From Paenibacillus sp. FSL H7-0737 (lineage in GTDB: Bacteria; Bacillota; Bacilli; Paenibacillales; Paenibacillaceae), in contig NZ_CP009279.1 in assembly GCF_000758545.1 (NCBI RefSeq), positions 5,146,001 through 5,210,000 of the forward strand: a DNA stretch of 64,000 nucleotides, written 5' to 3'. Shown here in pieces: positions 1 through 8,539 of this stretch (positions are counted from its first letter, which is position 1; each line of letters opens with the position of its first letter). The notes under the pieces are model-generated. The model ran no database searches and was not told the DNA's origin. It was given only the letters and a program-made list of their open reading frames with translations. A program made the position numbers and the translations under genes.

Positions 1-45
1 GCTAATAAAGCGAACCACTTACGGGTGTTTTAGTTTGCCTATCTT

Positions 46-696
46 TTATTCAATACGTTCTAAATTTCCGTTCCCATCCATTTTGAAACGAGTCTTCATT
101 TCTTCTTCTTCTTCGTTTAAGAAAGCTAGCCTACGCGCACGATCCATAATCTGAATTAAAGCTTTGTAATCATCATTGACTACCCGGTAGTCACTTTGAG
201 CAAGATTAACCTCTTTTGACAACCGCTCATTCTCAGATCTTAATTCTGTTAATTCATCTTCCTTCTCGCGCAAATCTCTCTCCAGCATTTTCAGCTGGCG
301 TCCTGCCTCCTGGATCGTACCTTTCCATTGTCTCAGGAAACGTATAACCGCATCAATGGATAATGTGTTTTCACTTAATCCTTCGCCTCGTCCGAATTCC
401 TCATCGGTATCCCCGAGAATCAGACCCGCTACCTGCGCTCCTCTTACCGACGGTTGCTTTTTCAGGTAACTTCTCTTTTGACGTTGGCCTTTAGCGATTC
501 CAATTGCACCTTCATAGCTTTTTCGAACACAGCTGTTCCAGCGGAATCCGCAAGCAGCCGACGTTCTGCCGATTTTCTCACCCACCTCTTCAAAAGCAGC
601 AAGTTGTGTACTGCCCTCCCGAATGTGGCGCAAGGTTACTTCTGCCAGTATTAGATCATCTTCTGCACTCCAAGCATCCTGTCTAACGGCTGTCAT
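46..696 (-). CDS. RsfA-family prespore-type transcriptional regulator
   Basis: 216-residue protein with a Myb/SANT-like DNA-binding segment at about residues 5-60 (tryptophans W9 and W53 in the expected helix positions) followed by a basic stretch and a long acidic/leucine-rich coiled coil at about residues 125-200. This layout matches the RsfA family, whose Bacillus member modulates sigma-F-dependent genes in the forespore; the specific role here is inferred from family. The start is set by an AGGAGG 9 bases upstream of the ATG. It is transcribed leftward out of the window and is separated by about 350 bp from the next gene, so it is probably monocistronic at its 5' side. Confidence 0.8.
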   Translation of the reverse strand: MTAVRQDAWSAEDDLILAEVTLRHIREGSTQLAAFEEVGEKIGRTSAACGFRWNSCVRKSYEGAIGIAKGQRQKRSYLKKQPSVRGAQVAGLILGDTDEEFGRGEGLSENTLSIDAVIRFLRQWKGTIQEAGRQLKMLERDLREKEDELTELRSENERLSKEVNLAQSDYRVVNDDYKALIQIMDRARRLAFLNEEEEEMKTRFKMDGNGNLERIE

Positions 697-1041
697 CCAA
701 CCAAACCTCCTAACAACATCTTGAAATAACCATCTCCATAACCGACAGCTCTGCCGGGTAGTGAATAGGGATAAAAGCTGCTTACTCCATTTCTATGCTT
801 CTCATAGAGTTCATAGAATCTATTTGATACTAAATTGTATTTCCATTATCTGCCCACATCATACGCTTTAAGTAATAAATTCTCTTTTTTCAAGCACTAA
901 TTACTTCAGTCAATTATAAAAATCACATTTTTTCAAGATTAGTGTATTTTTTTCAATGAATTCGTTTACACATTTTTACTGAACGGGTATAATAAGTCGA
1001 AGGAATATTCGTGAGATACATACTGGAAGGGGGACTCTCTC
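697..1041. other. Intergenic region with divergent promoters
   Basis: About 345 bp of AT-rich sequence between the divergent RsfA-like and DUF2626 genes. It holds the sigma-A promoter of the DUF2626 gene near its right end and presumably the promoter of the RsfA-like gene at its left. I see no small gene or repeat in it. Confidence 0.5.
965..993 (+). promoter_or_regulatory. Sigma-A promoter of the DUF2626 gene
   Basis: TTTACA (965-970) and a perfect TATAAT (988-993) with a 17-bp spacer. The start codon lies about 50 bp downstream, so the leader is short. Confidence 0.75.
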
Positions 1042-1278
1042 TTGGACCGCATGTTTCGGGTATTAGGTTTTTTTACATTGGCTATTGGATTGATGGCTTT
1101 CGCCGGAGGTCTGACAGAAATGGCCTTGCTTTTCTTTTTGCAAACCGCTTTTTTCGTAATTCTCGGTTATTTGAAGTTTACTGAAAAAACTTATGTCCTA
1201 CTTTTCTGGGCATACATGATTTTGACTTTCACCGGTTTCAGCTATTGGACGATCTTTCAAATGGGTCTTCCACTATAA
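1042..1278 (+). CDS. DUF2626 family small membrane protein
   Basis: 78-residue hydrophobic protein with three predicted membrane segments (about residues 5-25, 27-45 and 50-70). The opening MDRMFRVLGF, the length and the three-helix layout match DUF2626, a Bacillaceae/Paenibacillaceae family (Bacillus YqgY-like) of unknown function. The start is TTG, chosen because a GGAAGGGGG sits about 9 bases upstream and no in-frame ATG precedes it. It is followed by its own terminator, so it is a single-gene unit driven by the near-consensus promoter at 965-993. Confidence 0.75.
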   Translation: MDRMFRVLGFFTLAIGLMAFAGGLTEMALLFFLQTAFFVILGYLKFTEKTYVLLFWAYMILTFTGFSYWTIFQMGLPL

Positions 1279-1298
1279 ATTGCAGTACTCTCTTGAAG

Positions 1299-1340
1299 CG
1301 GATGAGGTCCTTATCTAATAAGGATCACTTCCGTTTTTTT
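1299..1340 (+). terminator. Intrinsic terminator of the DUF2626 gene
   Basis: Hairpin with core arms GTCCTTAT/ATAAGGAT and outer CGGA/TCCG pairing, followed by seven T at 1334-1340. Confidence 0.8.
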
Positions 1341-1430
1341 GTTTATCAGTTAATATATTATATATGAGGTCCCCCAAATACCTGTGTACGCATTGAAGGA
1401 TAGCCTCACTTTGTGGGGATTTTTTGTATG
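1341..1430 (+). repeat. Post-terminator hairpin element, copy 1
   Basis: Starts directly after the terminator T-tract. An AT-rich linker leads into CCCCCAAATACCTG, a GTACGCAT core and a closing ACTTTGTGGGGAT arm. It is the most diverged of three copies (others at 11219-11303 and 17119-17205, both on the minus strand). The flanking arms are inversely complementary, so the transcript can fold. Together with the terminator it fills most of the 325-bp gap between the DUF2626 and coiled-coil genes; nothing else is seen there. Confidence 0.6.
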
Positions 1431-1602
1431 TATGCTATTTTAGAAGGGTTAAACATATTATTAGTACATACATATATCCATTCAGGAAGAACCGGTTTTG
1501 CCGTCTTTTACAGACAGTTTCCGTTTCTACGAGAAATAGAAGGATGATTTATGGAGTGAAACAGATAAATTCTTATCTTAAATTTCAAAAAAAGGTGGTG
1601 GT

Positions 1603-2733
1603 GTGGTGCGCTCCCGCAATGCCCAAAGCCGCATGATGGCAACCATACTAATTCTCTTCTGCTGTACATTGTTTCCGTTACAATCTACGATGTACCTGTC
1701 TGCCGATCCTAGCGGTTCTTTTTTCAATTCCTCTATACCAGATAATGAAGAAACCCGTAAACTTCTGGAGCAGACCTTATCTTCCGCAGAAATCGAACGG
1801 GAGATCATCAAGATTACAGCTGAACAAAAAGCGCTTGAAGAAAAGGTAGATTACCTAGAAGAGCAAGCTATCCAGAAAAAATCTGCCATCGCAAACCAAC
1901 AAGAGCGTGCAGGCGCGGTCCTTCGTTCTTATTATATGGGGGATAGAGACGGTCTCTTGGCCGCATTTCTATCCGCGAAGAGCATTAGCAGATTTCTGGC
2001 ACTATTTGATTATTATGAAATTATTATCGGAAATGACCGCAGCATTCTCACACAATACGAGGACCAATATAAGGATCTAAAGAAGACCCTCCAGACTGCA
2101 CAGCGCAGCTCGAAGGATCTTGCACAGCTGCGAACCGCTCTGGAGGAACAGAAAATTAGGGTAGCCGCGCTCAATAAAGAAATTGAAGGCGGGATTAAAG
2201 ACAGTAGTGATCCTGATAATATGAGCGCTCTACTTCAAGAATTCACATTATATTGGGAGAATATTGGTTTGCGCGAGGTAAAGACCTACTTCAAAGCATT
2301 GTCTTCCGCAATGAATAAATTACCGCAGTTTGTCCAGAATCGAGAGGGAGTTCTTACTCGTAAGGGGATGACTTATGTTCTGAATCTGAAGGAAGAGGAT
2401 TTAAACGAATTCCTTCAGTCCCAGAATAAGCTATTTAACGATTTCGCATTTCATTTTAATGACGGAACGATTACTGCCACAGGAAAAAGTGGAGCTTTAG
2501 CCCTTTCATTAACCGGTCACTACATCATACAGGAAGAACCCATCAACGGACTTATATTCCAAGTAGATCATGTTGTATTTAATGGTCTCGAATTACCTGA
2601 CACCACTAGAAGAACACTTGAGGAGGAATTTGATTTAGGCTTTTACCCTGGAAAAATCGTTTCTTTCCTCCGCGCCACAGAAGTAGATAGTAAAGAAGGC
2701 GTCCTCCAAGTTAAACTTTCTATCTCATTCTAA
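1603..2733 (+). CDS. Secreted coiled-coil protein, PcsB/CwlO-like N-terminal domain
   Basis: 376 residues: hydrophobic N-terminal segment (about 10-28) acting as signal peptide or anchor, a long coiled coil (about 45-185) that contains the R-x2-Y-x-G and loop pattern of the PcsB/CwlO coiled-coil domain, then an unrecognised alpha/beta domain (about 190-376). No CHAP or NlpC/P60 catalytic domain is present, so it is not an obvious hydrolase. In characterised PcsB/CwlO proteins this coiled coil docks on FtsX; a docking or regulatory role here is only inference. Start is GTG right after AAGGTGG; the next codon is also GTG (1606) and gives better spacing. It overlaps the converging solute-binding gene by 9 bases. 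Confidence 0.6.
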   Translation: MVRSRNAQSRMMATILILFCCTLFPLQSTMYLSADPSGSFFNSSIPDNEETRKLLEQTLSSAEIEREIIKITAEQKALEEKVDYLEEQAIQKKSAIANQQERAGAVLRSYYMGDRDGLLAAFLSAKSISRFLALFDYYEIIIGNDRSILTQYEDQYKDLKKTLQTAQRSSKDLAQLRTALEEQKIRVAALNKEIEGGIKDSSDPDNMSALLQEFTLYWENIGLREVKTYFKALSSAMNKLPQFVQNREGVLTRKGMTYVLNLKEEDLNEFLQSQNKLFNDFAFHFNDGTITATGKSGALALSLTGHYIIQEEPINGLIFQVDHVVFNGLELPDTTRRTLEEEFDLGFYPGKIVSFLRATEVDSKEGVLQVKLSISF

Positions 2734-3951
2734 GCCTTCCTTGATGAAATCTTTGTACCCGGCCGCATCCATTTTTCCTGTAAGCAGTAACGATACTGCT
2801 TCAACAATCTTACTCCAGCCGCCTTGGAATTCGACCTCCGGGGCGGTTTCTTCTGTCAGTAATAATTCGACTCCAAAAGGAAGCCTATATTTGAAATCAT
2901 GCTCTGAACGATATAGGACATCCAGCGCAGGCAAGCTTCCCGTGTTCTCCAGCCAATCCATTTGAGAATCCTCAGAAGTGATAAACGTCAGCCAATTCAC
3001 GGCTTCCTTTGGATTTGGGGATTGAGCTGGAAGTGCAAAGGAACGGCTGTAATAAGATTCAAGTCCTCTCCCGTTACTTGCGGTCAGTGGTGCTTCAGCA
3101 ACTAAAGACGAATTCCCATGTTTTTTCCACTCAGATAGCGGTAGAGCAGCAACAGCAACGCTTCCGCTCTGAATCATATCCCAAACATCTTTGTTATATC
3201 GACTGGTAAGGTAAAAATAACTGCGAGCATTCTGAGTCCAATTTATCACTTCTTGGTTATCCGATAGCAAGCTGCTGTTCATACTCTCCATAACAGCGGA
3301 CAATCCATATGGATTACGTGTATCCATTGCGAGCAAATATTTTCCTTGCTCTTTAAGCACATTCTGAAGCAACGTGTTCCACTGTTCCAGACTTCTTGGT
3401 AAGGTAGTGAATCCCAGTTCCGCAAGACGCTGTGGTGAATAAACAAGTACATAAGGGTCAATATCCAGCGGCACTCCCCAATTATATCCGTTCCATTGCA
3501 TCCATGGGATTAACTGAGTTAACGGTGCAGTTCCCGGAATGCTCTGATACACATCCACCGGCAATAAATATCCACGTGTAGCCCAGTCGAGAATACTTCG
3601 TCCATCCGCCATAACGATATCCGGGCTATCCCCGATGGTTAGATCATGCTTCAAAACTTCGTCTGCATCCTCGCTATCAATATTTCTTAATATTACCTTT
3701 ACTCCACTTTCTAAAGTATAACGATTGCTTAAAAGCTCCAGTTCATTGAATTCCTCACTATTTAACGATACTGTTATGCGCAGGCTATCTATAGTTCCCT
3801 CTTCCCCTGAAGAGGGGTTTGTCGACTGACTTTGTGGTTTTTTCATAGGATGTGGGTCGTTATTGGTACTCAATTCCATACTGGGTGACAAGCTTGTCAG
3901 CGATAGTAGTAAAATTGCAAAAAGCAGCCAATAATTTTTGCGTTTCAGCAC
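2725..3951 (-). CDS. Extracellular solute-binding protein (ABC transporter, family 1 type)
   Basis: 408 residues with a hydrophobic signal segment at about 7-25, a Ser/Pro/Asn-rich linker, and a bacterial solute-binding fold (about 55-400). Typical marks are a SPDIVMADG-like motif, WGVPLDIDPYVLVYSP and the late EAVNWLTF segment, as in sugar-binding proteins such as those of the CUT1 transporter class. No lipobox cysteine is evident, which is unusual for a Gram-positive member. No permease or ATPase gene is adjacent, so it is an orphan or works with a remote transporter, or as a sensor partner. A candidate cre site and a TATAAT box lie upstream. Confidence 0.75.
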   Translation of the reverse strand: MLKRKNYWLLFAILLLSLTSLSPSMELSTNNDPHPMKKPQSQSTNPSSGEEGTIDSLRITVSLNSEEFNELELLSNRYTLESGVKVILRNIDSEDADEVLKHDLTIGDSPDIVMADGRSILDWATRGYLLPVDVYQSIPGTAPLTQLIPWMQWNGYNWGVPLDIDPYVLVYSPQRLAELGFTTLPRSLEQWNTLLQNVLKEQGKYLLAMDTRNPYGLSAVMESMNSSLLSDNQEVINWTQNARSYFYLTSRYNKDVWDMIQSGSVAVAALPLSEWKKHGNSSLVAEAPLTASNGRGLESYYSRSFALPAQSPNPKEAVNWLTFITSEDSQMDWLENTGSLPALDVLYRSEHDFKYRLPFGVELLLTEETAPEVEFQGGWSKIVEAVSLLLTGKMDAAGYKDFIKEGLE

Positions 3952-4020
3952 AATTCCCCACCTTCCCCATGATTCGTCACCCCTATTTTACCAAACCAGC
4001 CGCTGCTTGTCTTTAGAATG

Positions 4021-4044
4021 TGAAAACGTTCTCTTTCTATTATA
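4021..4044 (-). promoter_or_regulatory. Candidate promoter with catabolite-responsive element
   Basis: On the minus strand a TATAAT (4039-4044) precedes TGAAAACGTTCTCT as read on the plus strand (4021-4034). The latter fits the CcpA cre consensus TGWAARCGYTWNCW with one mismatch and would overlap the transcription start, a classic repression position. The -35 is weak. Confidence 0.45.
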
Positions 4045-4290
4045 TAGGGGAAACGACGAAGGAGTTTATTCGTGCATAATTCTTTGGTGAGCGAAGGGCG
4101 CTCCGTGTGCGGATTATTCTTCCGATCGCTGTTGTCCCCAGATTTATTGATTATATATCTTATCGGTATAAATCTGAAGACAAAGGCGAGCGCTGTCGCT
4201 TCTCCAGAACAATTCCTCCCCCTCCGCTAACCGCTCTCCATTTATGTATCATAACCTACTAAATTCCTCCGCCGTTTCTGGGCGGGCAGG

Positions 4291-4320
4291 AAAAAGCCGG
4301 GAGTTATGCTTCTCCCGGCT
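4291..4320 (-). terminator. Intrinsic terminator of ylaK
   Basis: Perfect hairpin AGCCGGGAG/CTCCCGGCT with a T-tract on the minus strand, 22 bases past the ylaK stop codon. Confidence 0.85.
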
Positions 4321-4341
4321 GAGATTGAAGATAGGAATAGG

Positions 4342-5673
4342 TTAGAGAAGATCCGCTGCCAATTGGGCCAAGCGGGAACGCTCGCCTTTTTCCAAAGTAA
4401 TATGTCCGCTAATCCCTTGCTGCTTAAACTTCTCAACAATATAACTAAGTCCGTTACTCGCAGCATCCAAATATGGATGATCGATTTGCTCCGGATCCCC
4501 CATAAGAATCACTTTGCTTCCTTCACCCGCTCTGGAGACGATTGTCTTCACCTCATGACGGGAAAGGTTCTGAGCTTCATCAATAATAATGAACTGCGCA
4601 GGGATTGAACGGCCACGAATATAAGTTAAGGCTTCTACCTGTATGCTGCCTAAGCCCATTAAGATTTTATCGATATCGCCAGCTTTTTTGGTGTCGAACA
4701 GAAACTCCAGATTATCATAAATAGGCTGCATCCAGGGTCTGAGCTTCTCATCCTTCTCTCCGGGTAAATAACCAATGTCTTTACCCATAGGAACTACTGG
4801 ACGAGCAATAAGCAGTTTTTTGTATTTATGCTCATCCTCAACTTTGAATAGTCCGGCAGCAAGCGCCAATAATGTCTTCCCTGTACCAGCCTTACCCGTA
4901 ATGGTTACAAGCGGGATTTCATCATTGAGAAGCAGCTCCAATGCCATTCGTTGCTGAGCATTTCGGGCGCTGATCCCCCAAACTGAATCATTGCCCAGAT
5001 AAAGCGGCTCCAGACGGGTCGCATCACTATTCACTTTGAGAAGAGCTGATTTGCCCGTGCCTATCTCATCCTTGAGGATCACAAATTCATGTGGGTACAA
5101 GGGATATGACAACCCGAGCTGTTTAACCGTTAAAGAGCGGTGACTGTAATATTCATCAATCAATGCCGGATGTACCTGCAGAGATTGGTAACCAGTGTAA
5201 AGTTCATTTAAATCTCCAGTGCGATCTGACAAGTAATCCTCTGGCGTAATTCCTAGCACATCCGCTTTAATACGAACCAGCACATCCTTACTCACAAGCA
5301 CTACGGGACGCGGATCAGGCTTCTCTTTCTCTTCGATTAAATAGTTGAGAGCTACAGCCAAAATCCGATTGTCGTTAGATACCTCACCAAACATTTCCTG
5401 TACCTTCACAAAACTGCGATGGTTAAGTTCTACCTTCAGCTTGCCTCCATGCTCCAGCTCCACACCACTATGCAAATGACCTAGCTCACGAAGTCCATCG
5501 AGCAATCGGGAAACCGTGCGGGCATTTCGACCGATTTCGTCAGCGTTGCGCTTTTTGGAGTCGATTTCTTCCAGCACAACCGCCGGAATAACCACCTCAT
5601 GCTCCTTGAAAGAGAAAATCGAATTGGGGTCGTGCAAAAGCACGTTGGTATCTAGCACAAATATCTTGTTCAT
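4342..5673 (-). CDS. ylaK: PIN-PhoH ATPase (YlaK type)
   Basis: 443 residues from the chosen start. An N-terminal PIN nuclease domain carries VLDTNVLL (D8) and the VLEEIDSKK acidic cluster (about 34-41). A C-terminal PhoH P-loop domain has Walker A GKAGTGKT (260-267) and Walker B IIIDEAQ (362-368). The family (PhoH2) couples an RNA-directed helicase/ATPase to a PIN ribonuclease. The internal ATG at 5673 is preferred because GGAGGGG lies 6 bases upstream; the longer reading from 5709 has no such site. It is divergent from the YlaJ-type lipoprotein gene, as these genes are neighbours in Bacillus. Confidence 0.9.
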   Translation of the reverse strand: MNKIFVLDTNVLLHDPNSIFSFKEHEVVIPAVVLEEIDSKKRNADEIGRNARTVSRLLDGLRELGHLHSGVELEHGGKLKVELNHRSFVKVQEMFGEVSNDNRILAVALNYLIEEKEKPDPRPVVLVSKDVLVRIKADVLGITPEDYLSDRTGDLNELYTGYQSLQVHPALIDEYYSHRSLTVKQLGLSYPLYPHEFVILKDEIGTGKSALLKVNSDATRLEPLYLGNDSVWGISARNAQQRMALELLLNDEIPLVTITGKAGTGKTLLALAAGLFKVEDEHKYKKLLIARPVVPMGKDIGYLPGEKDEKLRPWMQPIYDNLEFLFDTKKAGDIDKILMGLGSIQVEALTYIRGRSIPAQFIIIDEAQNLSRHEVKTIVSRAGEGSKVILMGDPEQIDHPYLDAASNGLSYIVEKFKQQGISGHITLEKGERSRLAQLAADLL

Positions 5674-5778
5674 ATTATCCCCTCCACAGCGCCTGGTTTG
5701 ATTGATCATACATAACTCTTTCCGCCAAGGGAAAAGATAAGGTACAGAAACGATCTTGGCTGAAAGGAGTAATCACAT

Positions 5779-6354
5779 ATGAGAAAATCAATGTGTCTGT
5801 TGCTGGTACTGCTGCTATTGACAAGCTGCGGTATCGCTAATAAAAAGACATCACCCTCTCCTCAGAATAAACAATCTGCGAATGCTGTAAAGGGTACGGG
5901 AAACCATGAGGTTCGGCAATTGGCCAACGATGGTGCAACTAATCCTAAGGCCACCTCAAAAGCTGGTCACACCGTCAGTGTTAAGGGCGAAAGTGAAATT
6001 GCACTTAAGGACCATTTTGAACAGTTGGCCAAAAGAGTTCCTGGTGTGAATGGTGCACACTGTGTAGTCATGAACAAGGTAGCCATTGTAGGTCTTGACG
6101 TAGAAGGTTCTCTAGACCGATCACGTGTTGGAAGCATTAAATATTCTGTAGCGGAAGCTATCCGCAAAGACCCTAGAAGCGTACGTGCACTTGTCACTGC
6201 CGATATGGATCTCTCCAGCCGCTTAGCGGACATGAGCCGTCACATCTCTCAAGGACATCCAATTTCCGGATTCTCATCCGAACTGGCTGATATCATCGGT
6301 CGAATCATGCCGCAGCTGCCAGAGGATACTAAGCCGATTAAAAATGCACAGTAG
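5779..6354 (+). CDS. ylaJ: Sporulation lipoprotein, YhcN/YlaJ family
   Basis: 191 residues with a lipoprotein signal peptide ending in the lipobox LTSC (cysteine at about 17), a low-complexity linker, and the YhcN/YlaJ domain (about 75-175) recognised from NGAHCVVMNKVAIVGLD and the repeated alternating beta pattern. Proteins of this family are made in the forespore and associate with the spore inner membrane or germination. Ribosome site AAAGGAG lies 8-9 bases before the ATG. It is next to ylaK as in Bacillus, which supports the name, and ends at a bidirectional terminator. Confidence 0.85.
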   Translation: MRKSMCLLLVLLLLTSCGIANKKTSPSPQNKQSANAVKGTGNHEVRQLANDGATNPKATSKAGHTVSVKGESEIALKDHFEQLAKRVPGVNGAHCVVMNKVAIVGLDVEGSLDRSRVGSIKYSVAEAIRKDPRSVRALVTADMDLSSRLADMSRHISQGHPISGFSSELADIIGRIMPQLPEDTKPIKNAQ

Positions 6355-6360
6355 AGGACA

Positions 6361-6396
6361 AAAAAAGCCCAGTGATATTCTCACTAGGCTTTTTTC
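6361..6396. terminator. Bidirectional terminator between ylaJ and the FMN-fold gene
   Basis: AAAAAAGCC ... GGCTTTTTT hairpin with a CAGTGA/TCACTA stem extension. It serves converging transcripts and overlaps the last codons of the minus-strand gene. Confidence 0.8.
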
Positions 6397-6836
6397 ATGG
6401 CAGCAAATACTTGTCCGTCCAGCTTCTCAGCGGCACGTCCATCATAAACCTTTGCATATCTTGGGGCGGATTCAAGCTGCGCTCCATAAAAAAGCGCGTT
6501 ACGCACCGCCATAATTTCAACATCAAAGCAGCACATCTTGAAAGGTACATCCTGAAGTGGATCCTGCTTTACAACGGCATTGCCGTTAATAGCATAGACA
6601 GTGCCCTCACCGAACACAGTGACGGTTACTAACGGGTTGACCTTCATGTTGTTCACGAGTCTGGAACGATGATCTACAGCCAGACGCACAGTACTAGGAC
6701 TAACTGCATAAATCCACGAAATGGCCGTGGACGTTGGACCTCCTGATTCCGCATCAACTGTGTTGAGAAGAACAAAAGTTTCCGATTGCAGCATCGATAA
6801 CAAGGTTTCGTTCAGCTGAGCAACGGCTTCGGACAT
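6384..6836 (-). CDS. Pyridoxamine 5'-phosphate oxidase-fold protein
   Basis: 150 residues with the split-barrel FMN-binding fold seen in small PNPOx-like proteins: ETFVLLNTVDAESGGPTSTAISW in the first strands (given here in outline) and an AVDHRSRLVNNMKVNP segment that normally contacts flavin phosphate. Bacillus has a similar gene (ylaL) beside ylaK, so this is probably its counterpart. Substrate unknown; it is not the biosynthetic PdxH. The internal ATG at 6836 is chosen because AGGGGG precedes it; the upstream ATG at 6872 has no ribosome site. Confidence 0.75.
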   Translation of the reverse strand: MSEAVAQLNETLLSMLQSETFVLLNTVDAESGGPTSTAISWIYAVSPSTVRLAVDHRSRLVNNMKVNPLVTVTVFGEGTVYAINGNAVVKQDPLQDVPFKMCCFDVEIMAVRNALFYGAQLESAPRYAKVYDGRAAEKLDGQVFAAMKKA

Positions 6837-6937
6837 AAGTACTGGCCCCCTATGCGGCGTAAATTCATTCAATTTATTATATTATAGCACAGGCTGAAAC
6901 TTGCATTCAATTTTAGGGCGAAGTGTTATTAAGGATT

Positions 6938-8035
6938 TTAAGGCGCCTCAGTGGATTCTGAAGTGGAATTAGCAGAAACTCCTGCTAATCGATCCTGCAA
7001 GCTTTTCTTGGCAGCCTCAAGCTCCTCATCATTAATATATACATACGGACTTCGCCACGTTCCAGTCACGGGCTTGAATTCGATATCATCTTTGGAAATC
7101 TTCCAATAAGTCGCAATCATATCTTTAATCTGCGAATTTTCGATATCAGTCTTCATATTACTATCCACTGCGTCAAGTACCTTGCCTATTTTTAATACTC
7201 CACCAAGCGATTGCATCTGATCCACCAGTGAATGAAGGACCTCATTCTGACGTTTGTTCCGATCAAAATCGTCTGAACCCTTAGTCTTAGGCTTGCAATT
7301 AGATTTACGGTATCGCACATAATCTAGCGCTTTATCTCCATCAAGCTCCGCCGGACCTTTTTTCAAATTGATATTCGTACCGTCGACGCTGTCTGTATAA
7401 CACATATTATCGCTAATGTTGACTTTGACTCCACCAAGCTCGTCCACCACATCGCGGAAGCCTTGAAAATCCAGAATCGTTGTATAATCTACGTCAATAT
7501 CTAGATATTTCCCCATCATTGTCTTCATCTCATCTTCTGCCAAAATACCAGAAGAATCTTCTTTCCCCTTAAAGCGAGCATAGAATTCGTTAATCTTCGT
7601 TTGCTTGTATCCATTGAGCTCAACTAAGGTATCGCGCGGAAGAGAGACAATGGTTGCTGATTTTGTCTTAGGATTAAGCGCTGCAACCATAATAACATCT
7701 GTCAATCTAGATTGATGTTTTGGTCTATTATCCGTACCCAGGATAAGCATCGTCAGTGGTTTTTCTGTAGCCGAATGTCCTGGTGCAACCGTTCCTTTAC
7801 TACCTGCATTAAAGACCCCATTTTCAAGCTTCCAATACAGATAGCCCCCGTAGCCCAATACGCCAAGAATCGCAATAATGAGTAAGGTTAACAGGATTCT
7901 AACTAATCTGCCAAAAAAGCCTCTCTTTTGCGGTTTCTTCTTTTTTTTCTTAGGAGCACCCTTCACAGGCTGTTTTCTATTATTCGGTTGTTGACCACTT
8001 GCTCGTGGAGGTAAACTGCTGTTTCGTGTACTCAT
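6938..8035 (-). CDS. LytR-CpsA-Psr (LCP) family cell-wall polymer ligase
   Basis: 365 residues: a proline- and lysine-rich cytoplasmic tail (1-42), one membrane helix (about 43-65) and an extracellular LCP domain (about 90-300). Conserved LCP marks include LILGTDNR, SRLTDVIMVAALNP, VSLPRDTLV and the late DYVRYRK and R-x2-RQ motifs whose arginines bind the polyprenyl pyrophosphate. LCP enzymes transfer teichoic acid or other anionic glycopolymers from lipid carrier to peptidoglycan. The C-terminus ends in a Ser/Thr tail. It lies between the FMN-fold gene and ylaH in a leftward run. Confidence 0.88.
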   Translation of the reverse strand: MSTRNSSLPPRASGQQPNNRKQPVKGAPKKKKKKPQKRGFFGRLVRILLTLLIIAILGVLGYGGYLYWKLENGVFNAGSKGTVAPGHSATEKPLTMLILGTDNRPKHQSRLTDVIMVAALNPKTKSATIVSLPRDTLVELNGYKQTKINEFYARFKGKEDSSGILAEDEMKTMMGKYLDIDVDYTTILDFQGFRDVVDELGGVKVNISDNMCYTDSVDGTNINLKKGPAELDGDKALDYVRYRKSNCKPKTKGSDDFDRNKRQNEVLHSLVDQMQSLGGVLKIGKVLDAVDSNMKTDIENSQIKDMIATYWKISKDDIEFKPVTGTWRSPYVYINDEELEAAKKSLQDRLAGVSANSTSESTEAP

Positions 8036-8118
8036 AGTAGAATAAAGTCCTCTTCATTTCATTTGGAATTAAAATTGCTACACTTAAATAGACGTTGCAT
8101 AAGCAGTAAAAGTTTCGA

Positions 8119-8415
8119 TTACTGTCTTTTTGCTGCAGCTGCAGCCTTTCTCTTCTGTCGAGCTTCTACGATATAACGTATCCGTACCATCAGCATTAAT
8201 CCGACGGCGACCAGCAGACACTGAATGATCGGTAGCTTATCATGTTGAAAAATGAGGAGCATGCCGGAGCCGATTGCCATCATTATGTACAGCATAATCT
8301 CTTTGCCAATCGATAACTTTTGATTCACACGAAATACCTGATTATACACAAATGTAAGCAATATAAAAATAACAATATAAGCGACGATTGGATGCTCAGC
8401 AAACCAGACTTGCAT
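8119..8415 (-). CDS. ylaH: YlaH-like small membrane protein
   Basis: 98 residues with three hydrophobic helices (about 10-28, 38-57, 62-80) and a basic Ala/Lys-rich C-terminal tail. The opening VWFAEHPIVAYIVIFILLT and position downstream of typA match YlaH of Bacillus, function unknown. A GGGAGGAG precedes the ATG. The gene lies between typA and the LCP gene with only about 83 bp to the latter, so cotranscription is possible. Confidence 0.75.
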   Translation of the reverse strand: MQVWFAEHPIVAYIVIFILLTFVYNQVFRVNQKLSIGKEIMLYIMMAIGSGMLLIFQHDKLPIIQCLLVAVGLMLMVRIRYIVEARQKRKAAAAAKRQ

Positions 8416-8483
8416 AGATACCGCACTCCTCCCAAATTTAAGATACGTTTACATTATATCATCAGTAAGGGAAGTTTTTGTTA

Positions 8484-8524
8484 TAAAAAAACCGCCGAAA
8501 GTTAAACCTCCGACGGCTCTTTAC
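8484..8524 (-). terminator. Intrinsic terminator of typA
   Basis: Minus-strand hairpin AGCCGTCGG/CTTTCGGCGG with a seven-base U-tract, just after the typA stop codon. Confidence 0.8.
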
Positions 8525-8539
8525 TATAATAAGCTGATC

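Larger units (their letters stand above)
3952..4341. other. Intergenic region with promoter, inverted repeats and terminator
   Basis: 390 bp between two minus-strand genes. From right to left: the ylaK terminator (4291-4320), a stretch with short inverted repeats (for example CAGATTTAT and ATAAATCTG around 4139-4176), then the promoter/cre region (4021-4044) and ribosome binding site of the solute-binding gene. No ORF is convincing here. Confidence 0.5.

Noticed and set aside
1424..1636. 70-codon frame upstream of the coiled-coil gene
   Set aside because: It overlaps the repeat element and the coiled-coil gene start in another frame, with no ribosome site.
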